A stretch of 64,000 nucleotides of DNA from Niebla homalea. Its lineage: Eukaryota > Ascomycota > Lecanoromycetes > Lecanorales > Ramalinaceae. Below the pieces are notes generated by a model. The model searched no databases and was not told the origin of the DNA. It saw only the letters and a program-made list of their open reading frames with translations. Every line of letters starts with the position of its first letter. The first letter of the stretch is position 1. The DNA is taken from the NCBI GenBank assembly GCA_019925105.1, contig JAHGAU010000001.1, positions 2,046,001 to 2,110,000 on the forward strand, read 5' to 3'. Of this stretch, positions 44,405 to 54,998 are shown in pieces. Position numbers and translations under genes: made by a program.

Positions 44405-45416
44405 TCACCGCTCCGTCTTCTGCGATGATGGCTTTATCTCTCTCTCATGCTGATTGAGTTCCTGAGCTTTCATATCCCTCTCAACCTGCCATATTGCTCT
44501 TTCTATCTCCACTTCTAGTGCCGGAACCTTTAATTGATCTGCGATGATCTTCCCACTTGTCTTCGATAAAAGTAGTTGTTCCGGGGGTGGCTCGCCTGGC
44601 TCTGTGCCTTGACTCTTTTTGGTCGTGCTCTCCACAGTCTGTTGTAGTTGTCCCATAGACGTGTTTGATGAGACAGCTTGGGTGTATGCTGTTCGTAATA
44701 TCGCCGAAGGAGTTAGTTTTATTAGATCCTTATCCAGCAGAAATCTTAAGTTTTGTGACCCTGTCCATGCTGTTGACCAGCATTAGCTCAGCGACACCAA
44801 CATATCGATCGGCCATAGAAGCCAACTCACCCTTCCAATGCGACCATGCCCGGAAGACCAAGTAGAAGAATGGAATATTAGGTATTCTAATCTTCCGTAA
44901 GCTTCCAACTCGCGAGTTCACTTCTCAGTGACTCCCATGATAATTGGCCAGACTGGTAGTCTTACATCGGTATCAGCGCCACAGGGGCGGTAAGCGGCAT
45001 GCCTACCACACTGCCAATCAACCATTTCCGATGAAAAGCCTGCTTCTCATCGCCGCCCATTCTCCTCAATGCCTGCATCACTCTGTCCCTCCCTATCAGA
45101 CCCTGGGGGTATTCCACCTTCATGGGATCTCGCCGCATCCTTGCTTCCTCTTCACTCCGCCGGTTAGCACTTGGCAGTGGTGGAATGCTCTTCAACCCCA
45201 TTCCTCGTGCGAGAGCCGTTGGAAAGCTTTGTTGCCGTAGTCTGTGACTTTCTTTTGCCAACCGGACTTCTTGTGTTCCCATTCTAGCCAGGTGGTGGTG
45301 GCTTTCGTGGTGAGTTTGTCAGCGTAAGAGGGTTGTGTATTCGAGGTGGTTTGCGCAAGGCGGTGGCAGTACAGGAGGGATTGACGGGTTGAGATGGGGA
45401 GGAGGAAGAGGCGCAT
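44405..45416 (-). CDS. Mitochondrial K+/H+ exchange-related protein, with apparent frameshift
   Basis: Resembles the fungal mitochondrial K+/H+ exchange-related family (yeast YDL183C group), inner-membrane proteins linked to cation homeostasis. Exons are 45416..44966, 44886..44831 and 44760..44405. The start MRLFLLPISTRQSLLYCHRL is the family N-terminus. Next come TTTWLEWEHKKSGWQKKVTD and LSHEEWG. At the GGGG run (45196-45199 on the plus strand as CCCC) the frame breaks: the EEWG frame meets a stop at once, while the continuing LKSIPPLPSANRR frame is shifted by one base. The shifted frame goes on with GLIGRDRVMQALRRMG and a TM segment HRKWLIGSVVGMPLTAPVAL, then IPNIPFFYLVFRAWSHWK, SQNLRFLLDKDLIKLTPSAI and a charged C-terminus. 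Either one base is missing here or the gene is broken. An intron spanning it is possible but has a weak GTCACA donor. Confidence 0.7.
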
Positions 45417-45785
45417 TGCAGGGGGAGGCAAAAGGAAACGAAAGGGAGGGGGGAGGAGGGGGAAAGTGGTGTACAGGAGGCCAACGATTAAGTACGGCTG
45501 CTTCTGTAAATAAGAAAAACTTAAGGAGGAGCTCCGAGGAGGACGTTGAAATGGACTACCTTAAGAAGTCTTCCTGCTGCAATTGAGTGAGTAGGTGACG
45601 CGACTTCGTCACTTCGGACTGTCCACTACCTAGGACTAGCTCGAGGGCTCCACGCAGGGAGTCAGGGGCACGATAGGGGCTGCTCTGGCTGTGCGTGAGG
45701 GTAATGCGAGTATGTTGTAGTAAACAACGATACGGATCGATAAAGCTCCACAGAACTCAAGTAAGTCCTTGATCAGACTGTGTGG
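45417..45785. other. Intergenic region, promoter of the KHE-related gene
   Basis: 369 bp lie between two minus-strand genes. It is purine-rich on the plus strand near 45420-45470 (GGAGG/GGGAGG tracts). No gene is seen. Confidence 0.45.
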
Positions 45786-48267
45786 TTATTGCAAAGCAAA
45801 TGTTCGCAGCCCAATGCTCTTCATCTTCATGCTCTCCCCATCCATGATGCCGTAAATATAACAGTCCCCAATCAATCTGTACTTACCATTGCCAATCGGA
45901 CGAAGCAGGTAAGGCACACGGCCGCCATACACAATGCATATGACGTCTCCAGCGGCAGCATCACGCGGTACGCATCCAATCCTACCACACTTGGTCTTGC
46001 AAAATCTCCGATTGCTCGACCATGACTCGAACGCATTCCCAAAGTAACGGGTAGACTTGGAGGGTGGGAAAACGAGCTCATCCGAGTGCTGTTCACTATC
46101 GCGCAAGAACTCGATTAGCTGCCTGAAAGATCCGGCGTGTTGACCTGGTGCCTTGAACGCTCGGTATGTTAGGTCGCCTATGAATTTTCGCCATATCATA
46201 AGGCGCTGGTCAGGAGGAGCGGCGATTTGGGCAAGACTCCATCCTTCTGCCAGCCAGTGTGCAAGTCCTTGCCATCTTGACTGCAGCTCGTCGGCCGGTG
46301 TACTCGCTTTCCGTCGGCGTAGGAGGGAGGTGATATCTGAATTGGGTGTACGCTCTACCTGAATGAAACACGATGTCAGCGTCGTCTTCTGCGATACAGG
46401 TCTTGAAAGACACTGATCAAAGTAGATTAAACGCCCCTAACACCTATGAAAACAGGTAGAAGTGGAGTCAGAAATGCGTCGAAAGATACGGAATTCCTAT
46501 ATCCTTGATGAAACTGGGAACAATGCCTCGGAGATCTACTCACCCAGTCTACGTATCTTGCCCACTGCAATCCTATTCGATGCCTGAGACCGACCTTCTG
46601 ATCAATGAATCCATCATAGTCGATCTTCCTTTTTGATGTGGTATTTGCTATCTCGTCAGTAGTCCTTCCGGTAGCGGTAATTGTGTCAATCTCTTTGCCC
46701 GCAACGTGTAGAACGTTGTTGTCGTCAGAAAGGTACGCACGTAGTTTGGTGTTTTTGCTAGCGTTGAACGGGAAAGTCGTTCCCATGCTGTTGTTACCTA
46801 TCCTCATTGCATCCGGGATCCACGACGGCAGTGAGAGTTGTGTCGGCAGGTGAGGGTCAGATACCACTAGGTCAGACGGGAAATCAGTATAGTTCTACAG
46901 GATTATATTTTGCTGAGATATTACTGGATGTATTGACAATGCCCACGAGATCCAACGTACATAACCCGGGGAGTTAGTATTACTTGGGAGGTCTGAAACG
47001 CGTCCAAACATTGCAGGAGGACATACCTACCACAGGAGAAGGACTCTAGACTCTTCTGTCTTAGGATATTCCAGATAGCACACCTCTTGTATACCTCCTC
47101 TACCCTGATGGTATAATCAGGATTCAGCTCCCAGTCCTCAGGTTTAACATCGTTGGCCAGGCCAAGCAACGCGAACACTCTATCTCTCGGATCTGTGCAC
47201 TTGAATCCGCAAGCTCTGGTATATAATTGATACAGGGTCAGACTACTTGCCTCCAACTGCTGAGCATCTCTCACCCTGCCGACCGTGAGAACATTTTGGA
47301 GTGGCTGCTTACCCTCTTCTGGCAAAAAGTATGCATCGAGAGAATATCGATTGATGTCTCGGAGAACATCACAGAACGATTCCCATCTGAATGCACGATA
47401 CCCACAGATCAGAATTGCTTCTTTCGCTTTCGCGGCCTCTTGCACAACCCAAAGGCGCTGGAACCATGGTCGAGTAAGGAATGTGGCCAGCGATTGCCAG
47501 TCCACATCCAGTGGGTTATGTGCTGCGAAGTCACGGACAGGAACGCGTAGAGATCCCATCGAAGATGAGTCGTCACTGATGGACGGATACCTGTCATACT
47601 GCCCATAGAAATAGCTTTCAAGCTGCTGCAGAGCCTGAAGAGCTGGCTCAGTGTCCGGTCCCTCGGGTCCGAGCCAGATCAGGACTCTATCTGCCCGTAA
47701 ATAAATATCGCCCATCATCCTAACTTGCTCGCTTCTTTCGTTCGGATTTTCCTGGTCTATACATAATGCGTCTACCCAGATGGTTCGGGGCTCATCAAGA
47801 TCGCGCAGGTGGCGAAGAGCAGCGGACAAATTCGCTGCGATTTGTCGCTCATCACCGTCACATATGATAGGTGAAGTAGACTCTGCATCACCCCAGACGT
47901 ACGAAAGAGCTACGTATTGCGGATTGCCGTCTAGTTGCGAATGACGAATTCGGCATACAATTTCATCAGAGGGTTGCCCTGGCTCAAGCGTCAGGAGCTT
48001 GATCTGTCGTGCTGCCCTCTCTATTGCTTCATACTCCTCTGCCCAAATATGGTCTGGATTGAGTTCGGACTTCAGCAGCTGAAAGGATAGGTGGCATCCT
48101 ATCAAAACCCAGACACTCCCTCGAAGGTACCTTGGCGCTGTCCGCCAGTTACTAGAAAACTTCTTGGTCCAGCCGAGGCGATCCGCATTGTTCCATCTCG
48201 ACGAGCAACGACGGATAGTCCGAGGTCCCAGCCAACGTGTTTGGAACCGTGCGAAAGTGACTCGCAT
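45786..48267 (-). CDS. HET-domain (heterokaryon incompatibility) protein
   Basis: Fungal HET-domain proteins are involved in non-self recognition and programmed cell death after hyphal fusion, though most are uncharacterised. Proposed exons on the minus strand are 48267..47031, 46866..46544 and 46358..45786 (about 710 aa). HET motifs are in order: QYVALSYVWGDAE (about 117-129), TIWVDALCIDQENPNERSEQ (about 162-181), VRMMGDIYLRADRVLIWLGP and LTRPWFQRLWVVQEAA. Further on are FKCTDPRDRVFALLGLA and LSLPSWIPDAM. The C-terminus has GDVICIVYGGRVPYLLRPIG and YRLIGDCYIYGIMDGE, the usual end of large HET proteins. The N-terminus is basic with a hydrophobic stretch (SVWVLIGCHLSFQLL), so organelle or membrane targeting is possible. 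Introns of 164 and 185 nt are long for this window and could hide an extra exon. Confidence 0.88.
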
Positions 48268-48853
48268 CCTTTTGGTCCCAATGAAAAGGTGAATTTCAAA
48301 GTCAAGTTGACGATTCTATTCATGGTCTCGGCGACACGTTCAGCGCGATAAAATTAGGGAGGAGACATCGTGCGTTACAGAATATGATCAGAAGACTGTG
48401 CAAGGCAAGCTGTATGCGTGCTGTTTGCATCCGAGGCCCCAGCCTTGTACCAATCGCATTGGAGTCTCGCCTGCTGATGATTGTGGACGCAAGTGTAAAC
48501 AATGGGATACTGAGCATGCCAGACGAGGTGTCTGGTAAAGGGTATTCCCTCGTCCTCCCGACAGGAATGACTGTGACTGGATTATTGTATGATAATTACA
48601 TTGTTCATGTGCGAAGAAGATGCCGTGCCCACTAGTTCTATCAATATCCCCGGACAAGCCGGCGTTGTGATTTTTGAATTCATCATCGTTCATTACTCCT
48701 ATTTTGAACTTATTGATCTAGGCTTTTCCGAACATCATGTCGCTACTCTTGTGAAGCTGGAGGTTATCTGCCTCATGCATGGCGCCCAACGGTATTTTGG
48801 GAGGGGCAGCGCTTGACACCCTCAACGAAAATTACTAATTTCTTTGAGCTTCG
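48268..48853. promoter_or_regulatory. Divergent intergenic region, HET gene / SRF1-like gene
   Basis: 586 bp lie between divergent start codons. It contains short open frames that lack splice or sequence support. No motif was assigned. Confidence 0.4.
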
Positions 48854-50090
48854 ATGGGGCCTAGAAAGGGCAGCTTTCGAGCGCGCGCATCCAGTATAAT
48901 CCCGTCACCTTTGGCGACAATATTCCAAGGCCAATTCCATGACTCCTTCAAAGGAAGGCGACCAAGCCATAGTTCGCAGCCTCAGACTTTCGGTGAGAAA
49001 TTGGGCTCGCTAGACAATATCCAAACCGGAACATCATCTGAGGGTCACACCCACCACGCATCCGACGATGACCTCTCCGACCAGAATCGAAAAGCACAAA
49101 GAGCAGTCCGAACAATACCAACCTGGGTACATACAAGGAATGAGGTCGAGGATGGCTCGCTACGGATCAGTCAACCATTGCCAGCTCCGAACGATGCGTA
49201 TGTCGCGCACCATAATTCAAATCCAGCTGTCAAAGAGGGCAGATTCTGTCAGAGACCTACTTCTGAAGGCGTCGATACGTGGACTCCCCCGTGGCCGGGA
49301 GCTTCGCTGGAGGATGGAGGTTCGCGCTGGAGAGCCTTTACAAATGCAACAGCATACCCACCCTTGTACTCTGAAGGAGGAGAAGTCGTGACGGACGAAT
49401 GGTTGCGTGAACACGGACCGGACTACTATCAGCCATGGCTCGGCGGGAATGGGGATGGAGACCTGGACAATACCAAACAACGTGCATGGACCGTCAGAAT
49501 TGAGCGCACAGTCCTGAGAAGCCCAATCGCGCCGATGGTCATACGGACGGTGGTCCTCGGCTTTTCCGTAGTAGCTTTGGGCCTGGCTGGCTCCATTCAC
49601 CACATCACAAATGCAAAGGGCAACATATTGGGGCAGGCCCCTTCGACAGACATGGCGATCATTGTCGATGCCATCGCCATTGTCTATTTGCTTTACATAA
49701 CCTACGACGAGTATTCTAGCAAACCCCTAGGACTTCGCTCAGCGAGAGCAAAAATGCGGCTTATCTTCCTAGATCTATTCTTCATTGTTTTCGACTCTGC
49801 AAATCTAAGTCTTGCCTTTGTGGCAACGAAGGGTATTTGCAATGACCAAGCCCCATCTGATTCCACGTGCAATGCCGTACAACAGGAATTGTTCAGCGAA
49901 GTTCAACGGCGACAGAAGGCTTTGTCTTCTGTCTTGCTGATCGCACTGGTAGCATGGCTCCTGACGTTCTCCATTAGCGTCACCAGGTAAGTTGTCTTGC
50001 GATTCTGTATCAATAGATAACCGACTGACTCGCAGTCAAGGCTGGTCGAGAAGATTTCTGGAAAATGAATTTCTCAAGAGAGACCAATGA
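48854..50090 (+). CDS. SRF1: SRF1-like regulator of phospholipase D
   Basis: Fungal membrane protein resembling SRF1, which influences phospholipase D (Spo14) activity. Exons are 48854..49986 and 50036..50090 (49-nt intron, GTAAGT..CGCAG), giving 395 aa. The N-terminal half is soluble. The conserved block is WTPPWPGASLEDGGSRWRAF, followed by NATAYPPLYSEGGEVVTDEW and LREHGPDYYQPWLGG. Four TM segments follow: MVIRTVVLGFSVVALGLAGS, AIIVDAIAIVYLLYITYDEY, LIFLDLFFIVFDSANLSLAF and SSVLLIALVAWLLTFSISVT. A short tail QGWSRRFLENEFLKRDQ ends it. The SRF1 name rests on this layout and the PPWP/YPP/GPDY block. Confidence 0.8.
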
Positions 50091-50334
50091 ATCGTGCGCC
50101 CGAGTAGCCAGGGGCATGGCTACTTATGTACGGATACCATCAAATGAATCGGAGGGGTGGACACCAACACATCCATAGACGAGTGCCCTATCACTGGCCC
50201 CGTGTTTGTGTACTATGACGTATGCCAGGCCGACCGTCATACATCACCTGTTCAAATTACTTGAAAAACTGATGCTCGTGGTATTCAATCCATCCATTCA
50301 TCAAGGCTCTACATACGAACGTAACGAGCCCATA

Positions 50335-50880
50335 ATGACGATTTTGCCGGATTTCATTGCACCCCTCGAGAGTCTTCAGGTGTCTCGTCACCAGATACCA
50401 GCATATCAGCGCCTACCCAATACATCGATCCAGCGCCGGCCACTCTATATCTACCACCAAGTCTTCAAACCAAATACTTCAGCATCGGAAGTCGAGCGTC
50501 ATGTGTCTACCATGAACGTCGTACAAGCGCAGTGGCGGTATACAATGTACAGTGAATCGCACTTTCACTCTACGACTCATGAAGTCCTTTGCATTTACTC
50601 CGGCTCAGCCGACCTGTGCTTTGGAGGTGAAGGGAATCCAGACAGGATTGAGCCGAGGGTGACTCAAGGCGATGTGATTGTGGTCCCAGCAGGCACCGCA
50701 CATCGTTTGATGAAGGATGACGACGGAAGCTTCAGTATGATTGGATGTTACCCAAAAGGCCTGAGCTGGGACATGTGCTACGGGAAAGCAGGAGAAGAGG
50801 AGAAAGTGAAATGCATAAAGCATATACCTTGGTTTGAGAGCGATCCAATCTATGGAGATCGCGGACCAGTCCTCAAATAA
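50335..50880 (+). CDS. Cupin-domain protein
   Basis: Small single-exon cupin (181 aa from ATG 50335), similar to the bacterial YjlB-like cupins found in fungi; function unknown. The start MTILPDFIAPLESLQV is preferred because residues before it, reachable from another ATG, look non-conserved. Cupin motif 1 is HFHSTTHEVLCIYSGSADLC, with metal-ligand-like His, His and Glu. Motif 2 is GDVIVVPAGTAHRLMKD, with a further His. A C-terminal strand set, DGSFSMIGCYPKGLSWDMCY, closes the barrel. The gene is short and intron-free, unlike many neighbours, which can fit a bacterial origin, but codon use does not stand out by eye. Confidence 0.85.
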   Translation: MTILPDFIAPLESLQVSRHQIPAYQRLPNTSIQRRPLYIYHQVFKPNTSASEVERHVSTMNVVQAQWRYTMYSESHFHSTTHEVLCIYSGSADLCFGGEGNPDRIEPRVTQGDVIVVPAGTAHRLMKDDDGSFSMIGCYPKGLSWDMCYGKAGEEEKVKCIKHIPWFESDPIYGDRGPVLK

Positions 50881-51247
50881 CTTTGATTATCATTATTCAA
50901 AGACGGAAATTATGACTCGGCAAATTGCTTCTTTCATTGATGCCTTTCTCCACTTAAACCCTGCTTCCATATTCCGTAACCCTTGCCCTGTTGAATCTGA
51001 GTCATATAAGCAGTCATTCCTGATTATGCAATGACTGTGCTTTCTTCCTGACCTCGACCCTCGACCGAATTATGAATATGTAGATATCAGTCTACTAAGC
51101 CGCTTTCAGACTAGAACCCCGCACTCTCCTCATCACTCATTCATTCCTATTTAAGTTGCCTGTCTTGCAAAATTCTGTTCTTGCAACCATCTTCTTTTGC
51201 CAGCTTCTATACTTCATTCGCTCAGACTTTGGAAGCATCTATACATC
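50881..51247. promoter_or_regulatory. Intergenic region with eIF5A promoter
   Basis: 367 bp lie between the cupin gene and eIF5A. The last 120 bp before the ATG are pyrimidine-rich, as often seen in highly expressed fungal genes. No TATA box is clear. Confidence 0.45.
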
Positions 51248-51933
51248 ATGGCGGACGACGCTCAGGTAAGCTACCCCCACATCCGAAATCTCGCTTGCGG
51301 TCACAGGTCTCAAGCCGTAGATCTGAGTGCTAGCACTGACCATGTTCAACTCAACAGCATGAGGTGACCTTTGAGTCTGCCGACGCTGGTGCGTCTGCGA
51401 CCTTCCCTCAGCAATGCTCTGCTCTACGTAAGAACGGGCATGTCGTCATCAAGAACCGTCCTTGCAAGATCGTCGAAATGAGCACCTCGAAGACCGGCAA
51501 GCACGGTCACGCAAAGGTTCACTTGGTTGCCATCGATATCTTTACCGGCAAGAAATTGGAAGATCTCTGCCCCAGTACCCACAATATGGACGTGCCCAAC
51601 GTGAGCCGCAAGGAATACCAGCTGGTAAGGTCGCATGTCACGTCAACGTCAAGAGGATGGCCACTGAAGAGTGTTAGCTCGATGTTTCCGAGGATGACTT
51701 CCTGTCTTTGATGTCTGACAATGGCGACACAAAGGATGATGTCAAAGTCCCAGACGGGGAGATTGGCGACAAAATTAGAAAGCTCTTCCGCGAAGATGAA
51801 AAGGATACCAGTATGTTGCTTGATGTCCTAGGCTCTAAGTACCGTATCCAAGCTGATGGTTCTAGATGTCATCGTTCTTACCTCCATGGGCGAGGAGGTC
51901 GCTATTGAAGCAAAGGAGGCACCCAAGGGTTGA
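51248..51933 (+). CDS. eIF5A: Translation factor eIF5A (hypusine-containing)
   Basis: eIF5A promotes translation elongation through difficult motifs and termination. Exons are 51248..51265 (only 18 nt, MADDAQ), 51358..51624, 51678..51810 and 51866..51933, giving 161 aa; the length matches the family. The first intron right after a tiny first coding exon is common for this gene in ascomycetes. The hypusine loop is [14 protein letters not shown], with Lys54 (TGK-HGH) the modified residue. The S1-like C-terminal domain contains [20 protein letters not shown] and [20 protein letters not shown]. Introns: 92 nt, 53 nt and 55 nt (branch CTGAT). All residues needed for deoxyhypusine synthase recognition look present. 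Confidence 0.97.
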
Positions 51934-52322
51934 TCATCTACCTTCAATCCACGACCCGATCTCTTCTGGTTGCCCTTTACCTATAAAAGAGAAGTGGAGA
52001 TATTTGATTTTGAAGGGTTCCACTTTAGCGGGCGGTCTTGAGGAAGCTGGCAGCCCAGCTGGTGCATGTTGCTATGATGAACGATATGGTTCGAAGGCGA
52101 TTTTCGTGTTGGGTTTCCGCATACATCCATGGACAAGCCTTGCGCAAAGCGTGGTGGCCATACGTATCAATGCATCACTATGTAGAATCAGAATCTTGAA
52201 ATTCCTCCATGAAGATTCCCAATGTGGAAAAGCACTCGTTCGTCATAAATGACAGAACGCTACACTTTCGAAGAACCGCGTTCTATCCCTAAACACCTTT
52301 TTCACCGAGTCCGTGTGGATGC
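51934..52322. other. Intergenic region, eIF5A / RRN7
   Basis: 389 bp lie between two plus-strand genes. It contains the eIF5A 3' UTR and the RRN7 promoter; nothing else is seen. Confidence 0.5.
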
Positions 52323-54110
52323 ATGTCTCAACACATAGATTGGATCCGACTGAAACAGCCATGTGAACACCTTAGATGCAAAGCCAAGAGGGCTTTTTGG
52401 CAAGATGGTTTGCTTTTCTGCAAGCAGGGTCATCAACAAGAAGTCAGCTGTGATCTAGATGTTGTAATATACCCTACTTAACACTGACCATTCCCGCAGA
52501 AATCCCAAATCGAAGACGAAGAATTCGTCTCCTTCCGAGGCCAGAAGACCCGAATAAAGAGGGATCGCCCAGAGAAAGTCTCCCAAGGTGCGCAATAGAT
52601 CGTGGTGTCGCTTGTCTAGGTATTGACAATTTCGCAAGTCTATCGTGGCAGGTCTGGCCTTCTGCTCTACGTCCAAGCTTATCAACTCGTTCTATGGAAG
52701 CAATGCCATACCTTGATTCAAACAGTGGGATGGCCTGCTGAAATTGAGACCGTCATCAGGGATCTTTGGAACCTTCGCTTGCAATTGCTCAGCGATCGCT
52801 TCGAGCGGGACGAATCTGATGGGGATACTTTATTCAGTTCACAGCCGATTGAAGGAATTGGAGACGAAAGCAACTACTACAAGGGTAAGGCCAGGTGGGC
52901 GGGAAAGCCTCTCCCCACTTTAATCGAGTCTTTGGCGACATGCTATTTAGCAGCCATCATCCTTCGGCTTCCCATCGGCATTTCGGAGCTTCATGGCTAT
53001 GCATATCGAGAGGACGTACCCTACATTCGAGCAATCCGATTTGTACCAGCAGACCTGAAGAGGAGACTTCCCGCGGAGCATGTCAAGGCTTTGGACACGA
53101 CTTCACCGCTCGCATTCGATCACCTGAGACAAGCCATACATCAGACATGTTTGCTTTATCAACATCATTTCGAGCTTGAGTTGCCGCCTTTGAACACTCC
53201 CCTTTTGCTGTACAAACACGTGAAAAACCTAGCGCTGCCCACGGCCGTTTACGAGGCTGTTTGCAAGATAGCAGCACTCCTCTCAATCGACTTCTCCTTT
53301 CCTCATCCGGCTGCTGAACAGCGCGCCATTGGGCTTCCCGAGATAGCTCTAATGAGTGTGTTGATTATAGTGGTAAAGCTCCTTTATCCATTCTCTAAGA
53401 AGACGATATCGGTAAGATCGTTGAAAGATCCTGGTGCCCTAGCGGTCGATTGGGAAGCTTGGGTGACATCTCGTCAGACTTGGGCCTCCGATGCAGAAGG
53501 TCAGAGTTTCAGTGCCCGGGGCTCGGAGATCGAAATCACGGAGGACGACATCATGGCCATGACGGGGGGGCAAATGGATGAATACCTCGACTGGTATGAG
53601 CGTACGTGGATTGATGAGGGCAGAGCGCAAAGCAAGCCCAGAGGAATGCCTGATGAATTGTTGCAAATGTTTCCAACAGGACGTCAAGACGGATCTCATC
53701 CTAAAGAATACAATTTCGAGGTCGAGGCAGGAATGAGGCGCGAATTGACGCGGCGACGGCTGACTGACATGACAAGTAAACTGCGGATGCGTGACGTGGT
53801 CGCTGGAGCGGAAGACGACGAGGTTCAGGATGATCTCGACGACGTCGGTCTAGCATATCAACGGTACCACAGCTCTGATGATCTGACGCCACATGCAAGG
53901 GCTTTTCATGAGGCAGCTGCACAAAGCCTTGCTGTGAAAATAGAAACATTACTAATTGCCGTAACTCAAATGGAACGGAAGCTCATCGTGTGGAGGTGGA
54001 AGCAAGTGAACTCCGGGGGGGAAGAGCTTGACGAAGAGAACAGCAATGATAATATGCGTATGGAAGCTGACTCCCTTGATGAGGATGATATCGAGCACGA
54101 AGAACCTTGA
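52323..54110 (+). CDS. RRN7: RNA polymerase I initiation factor RRN7 (TAF1B-like)
   Basis: RRN7 is the TFIIB-like subunit of the Pol I core factor, acting at the rDNA promoter. Exons are 52323..52442, 52500..52587 and 52639..54110 (559 aa, phases 0 and 1). The N-terminal zinc ribbon reads CEHLRCKAKRAFWQDG and FCKQGHQQE. The second exon holds EDEEFVSFRGQKTRIKR, the conserved reader-linker region. The cyclin-fold part starts VYRGRSGLLLYVQAYQLVL and VRSLKDPGALAVDWEAWV. GIGDESNYYKGKARWAGKPL and IESLATCYLAAIILRLPI are typical of the family. The C-terminus is acidic. The small first exons were assigned by phase and by the fit of HQQE-KSQIEDEEF and VSQ-VYRGRSG junctions. Confidence 0.9.
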
Positions 54111-54998
54111 TTATCTTATGTAGGATCATGAATGTCTTTTTCTTCTACCGGCAATAGGCCTTGAGTCCAGCTCAATCAGTCCTGACAGATTGCTGTAGCA
54201 GCAATTTATATGAACCCTCCCTCGGAAAATTGCTTCTACGTATCTACCTATCAAAGGTTTCCGGACACGCGGGTCAAGATTGCGTTTTGTTAACAGATAG
54301 GGGCCGAAGAGCTTAACAAGCCTTGGATGGGCCGATGGGGTGTTACCCCTAGATACGGAAATAAGGAGCAGCCAACTCAGGGGGAACGCTTCCCCGCGGG
54401 ACGCGATCCTTTTTACGCGTGTCGTCCCGAAAAAAGTCTGGGCTTTGATTACAATGTATCTTCTGTGCATAATCTGTACAACCGTACGTGACAAGTAATT
54501 TCCCTTTCCGTCCGACCTCGAGCGGGTCTCGTTGTCGTTGCATTATTGAGTAGTCTGTTCAGACTCATCCGTTCTCTCATCCTCTCAATCATTCGCTCCC
54601 CATCCTGCTGTATACTCAGGCTGTAACAAAAACAATTCAATTTCGACCCTTGCGTTTCGCCTTTTCCCAACATCATTGATTGATAAAGACATTGATGACA
54701 TAGCGTATCATTGACTCTCTCGTAACCCGATCGATGACCAGATTGAGATCGTCTAGCAGGCTGTCAGTCATTTTCAACGAGTAACGACTTTTCGTTGCCA
54801 ATTGTCTGCTGACGGACTTACTTCGAGCCTGACCCCCGTCGCTCGCCACTCTATTTCTGAGGATAAGACCATCGTCAATCCATCATGTCTCACTGACGCT
54901 ACTCCATCAACTTGCCACCCTGGGGTTATATGCTCGCTCGCGTCTATCTCTGGGTGTTTTGGGAGCTCTATCCAGCATCTCCCTCCCTCGCACGTTTA
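54111..54998. other. Intergenic region with promoter and probable 5' UTR of the PH-domain gene
   Basis: 888 bp. The last 400 bp are pyrimidine- and CT-rich on the plus strand, which fits a long 5' UTR. Short open frames with ATG lie in it (for example at about 54802) and might act as upstream ORFs. No separate gene is supported. Confidence 0.45.

Noticed and set aside
43860..44408. Minus-strand open frame of about 180 aa
   Set aside because: Composition looks random (many S, C, R, H) and it overlaps the end of the KHE-related gene; no family features.
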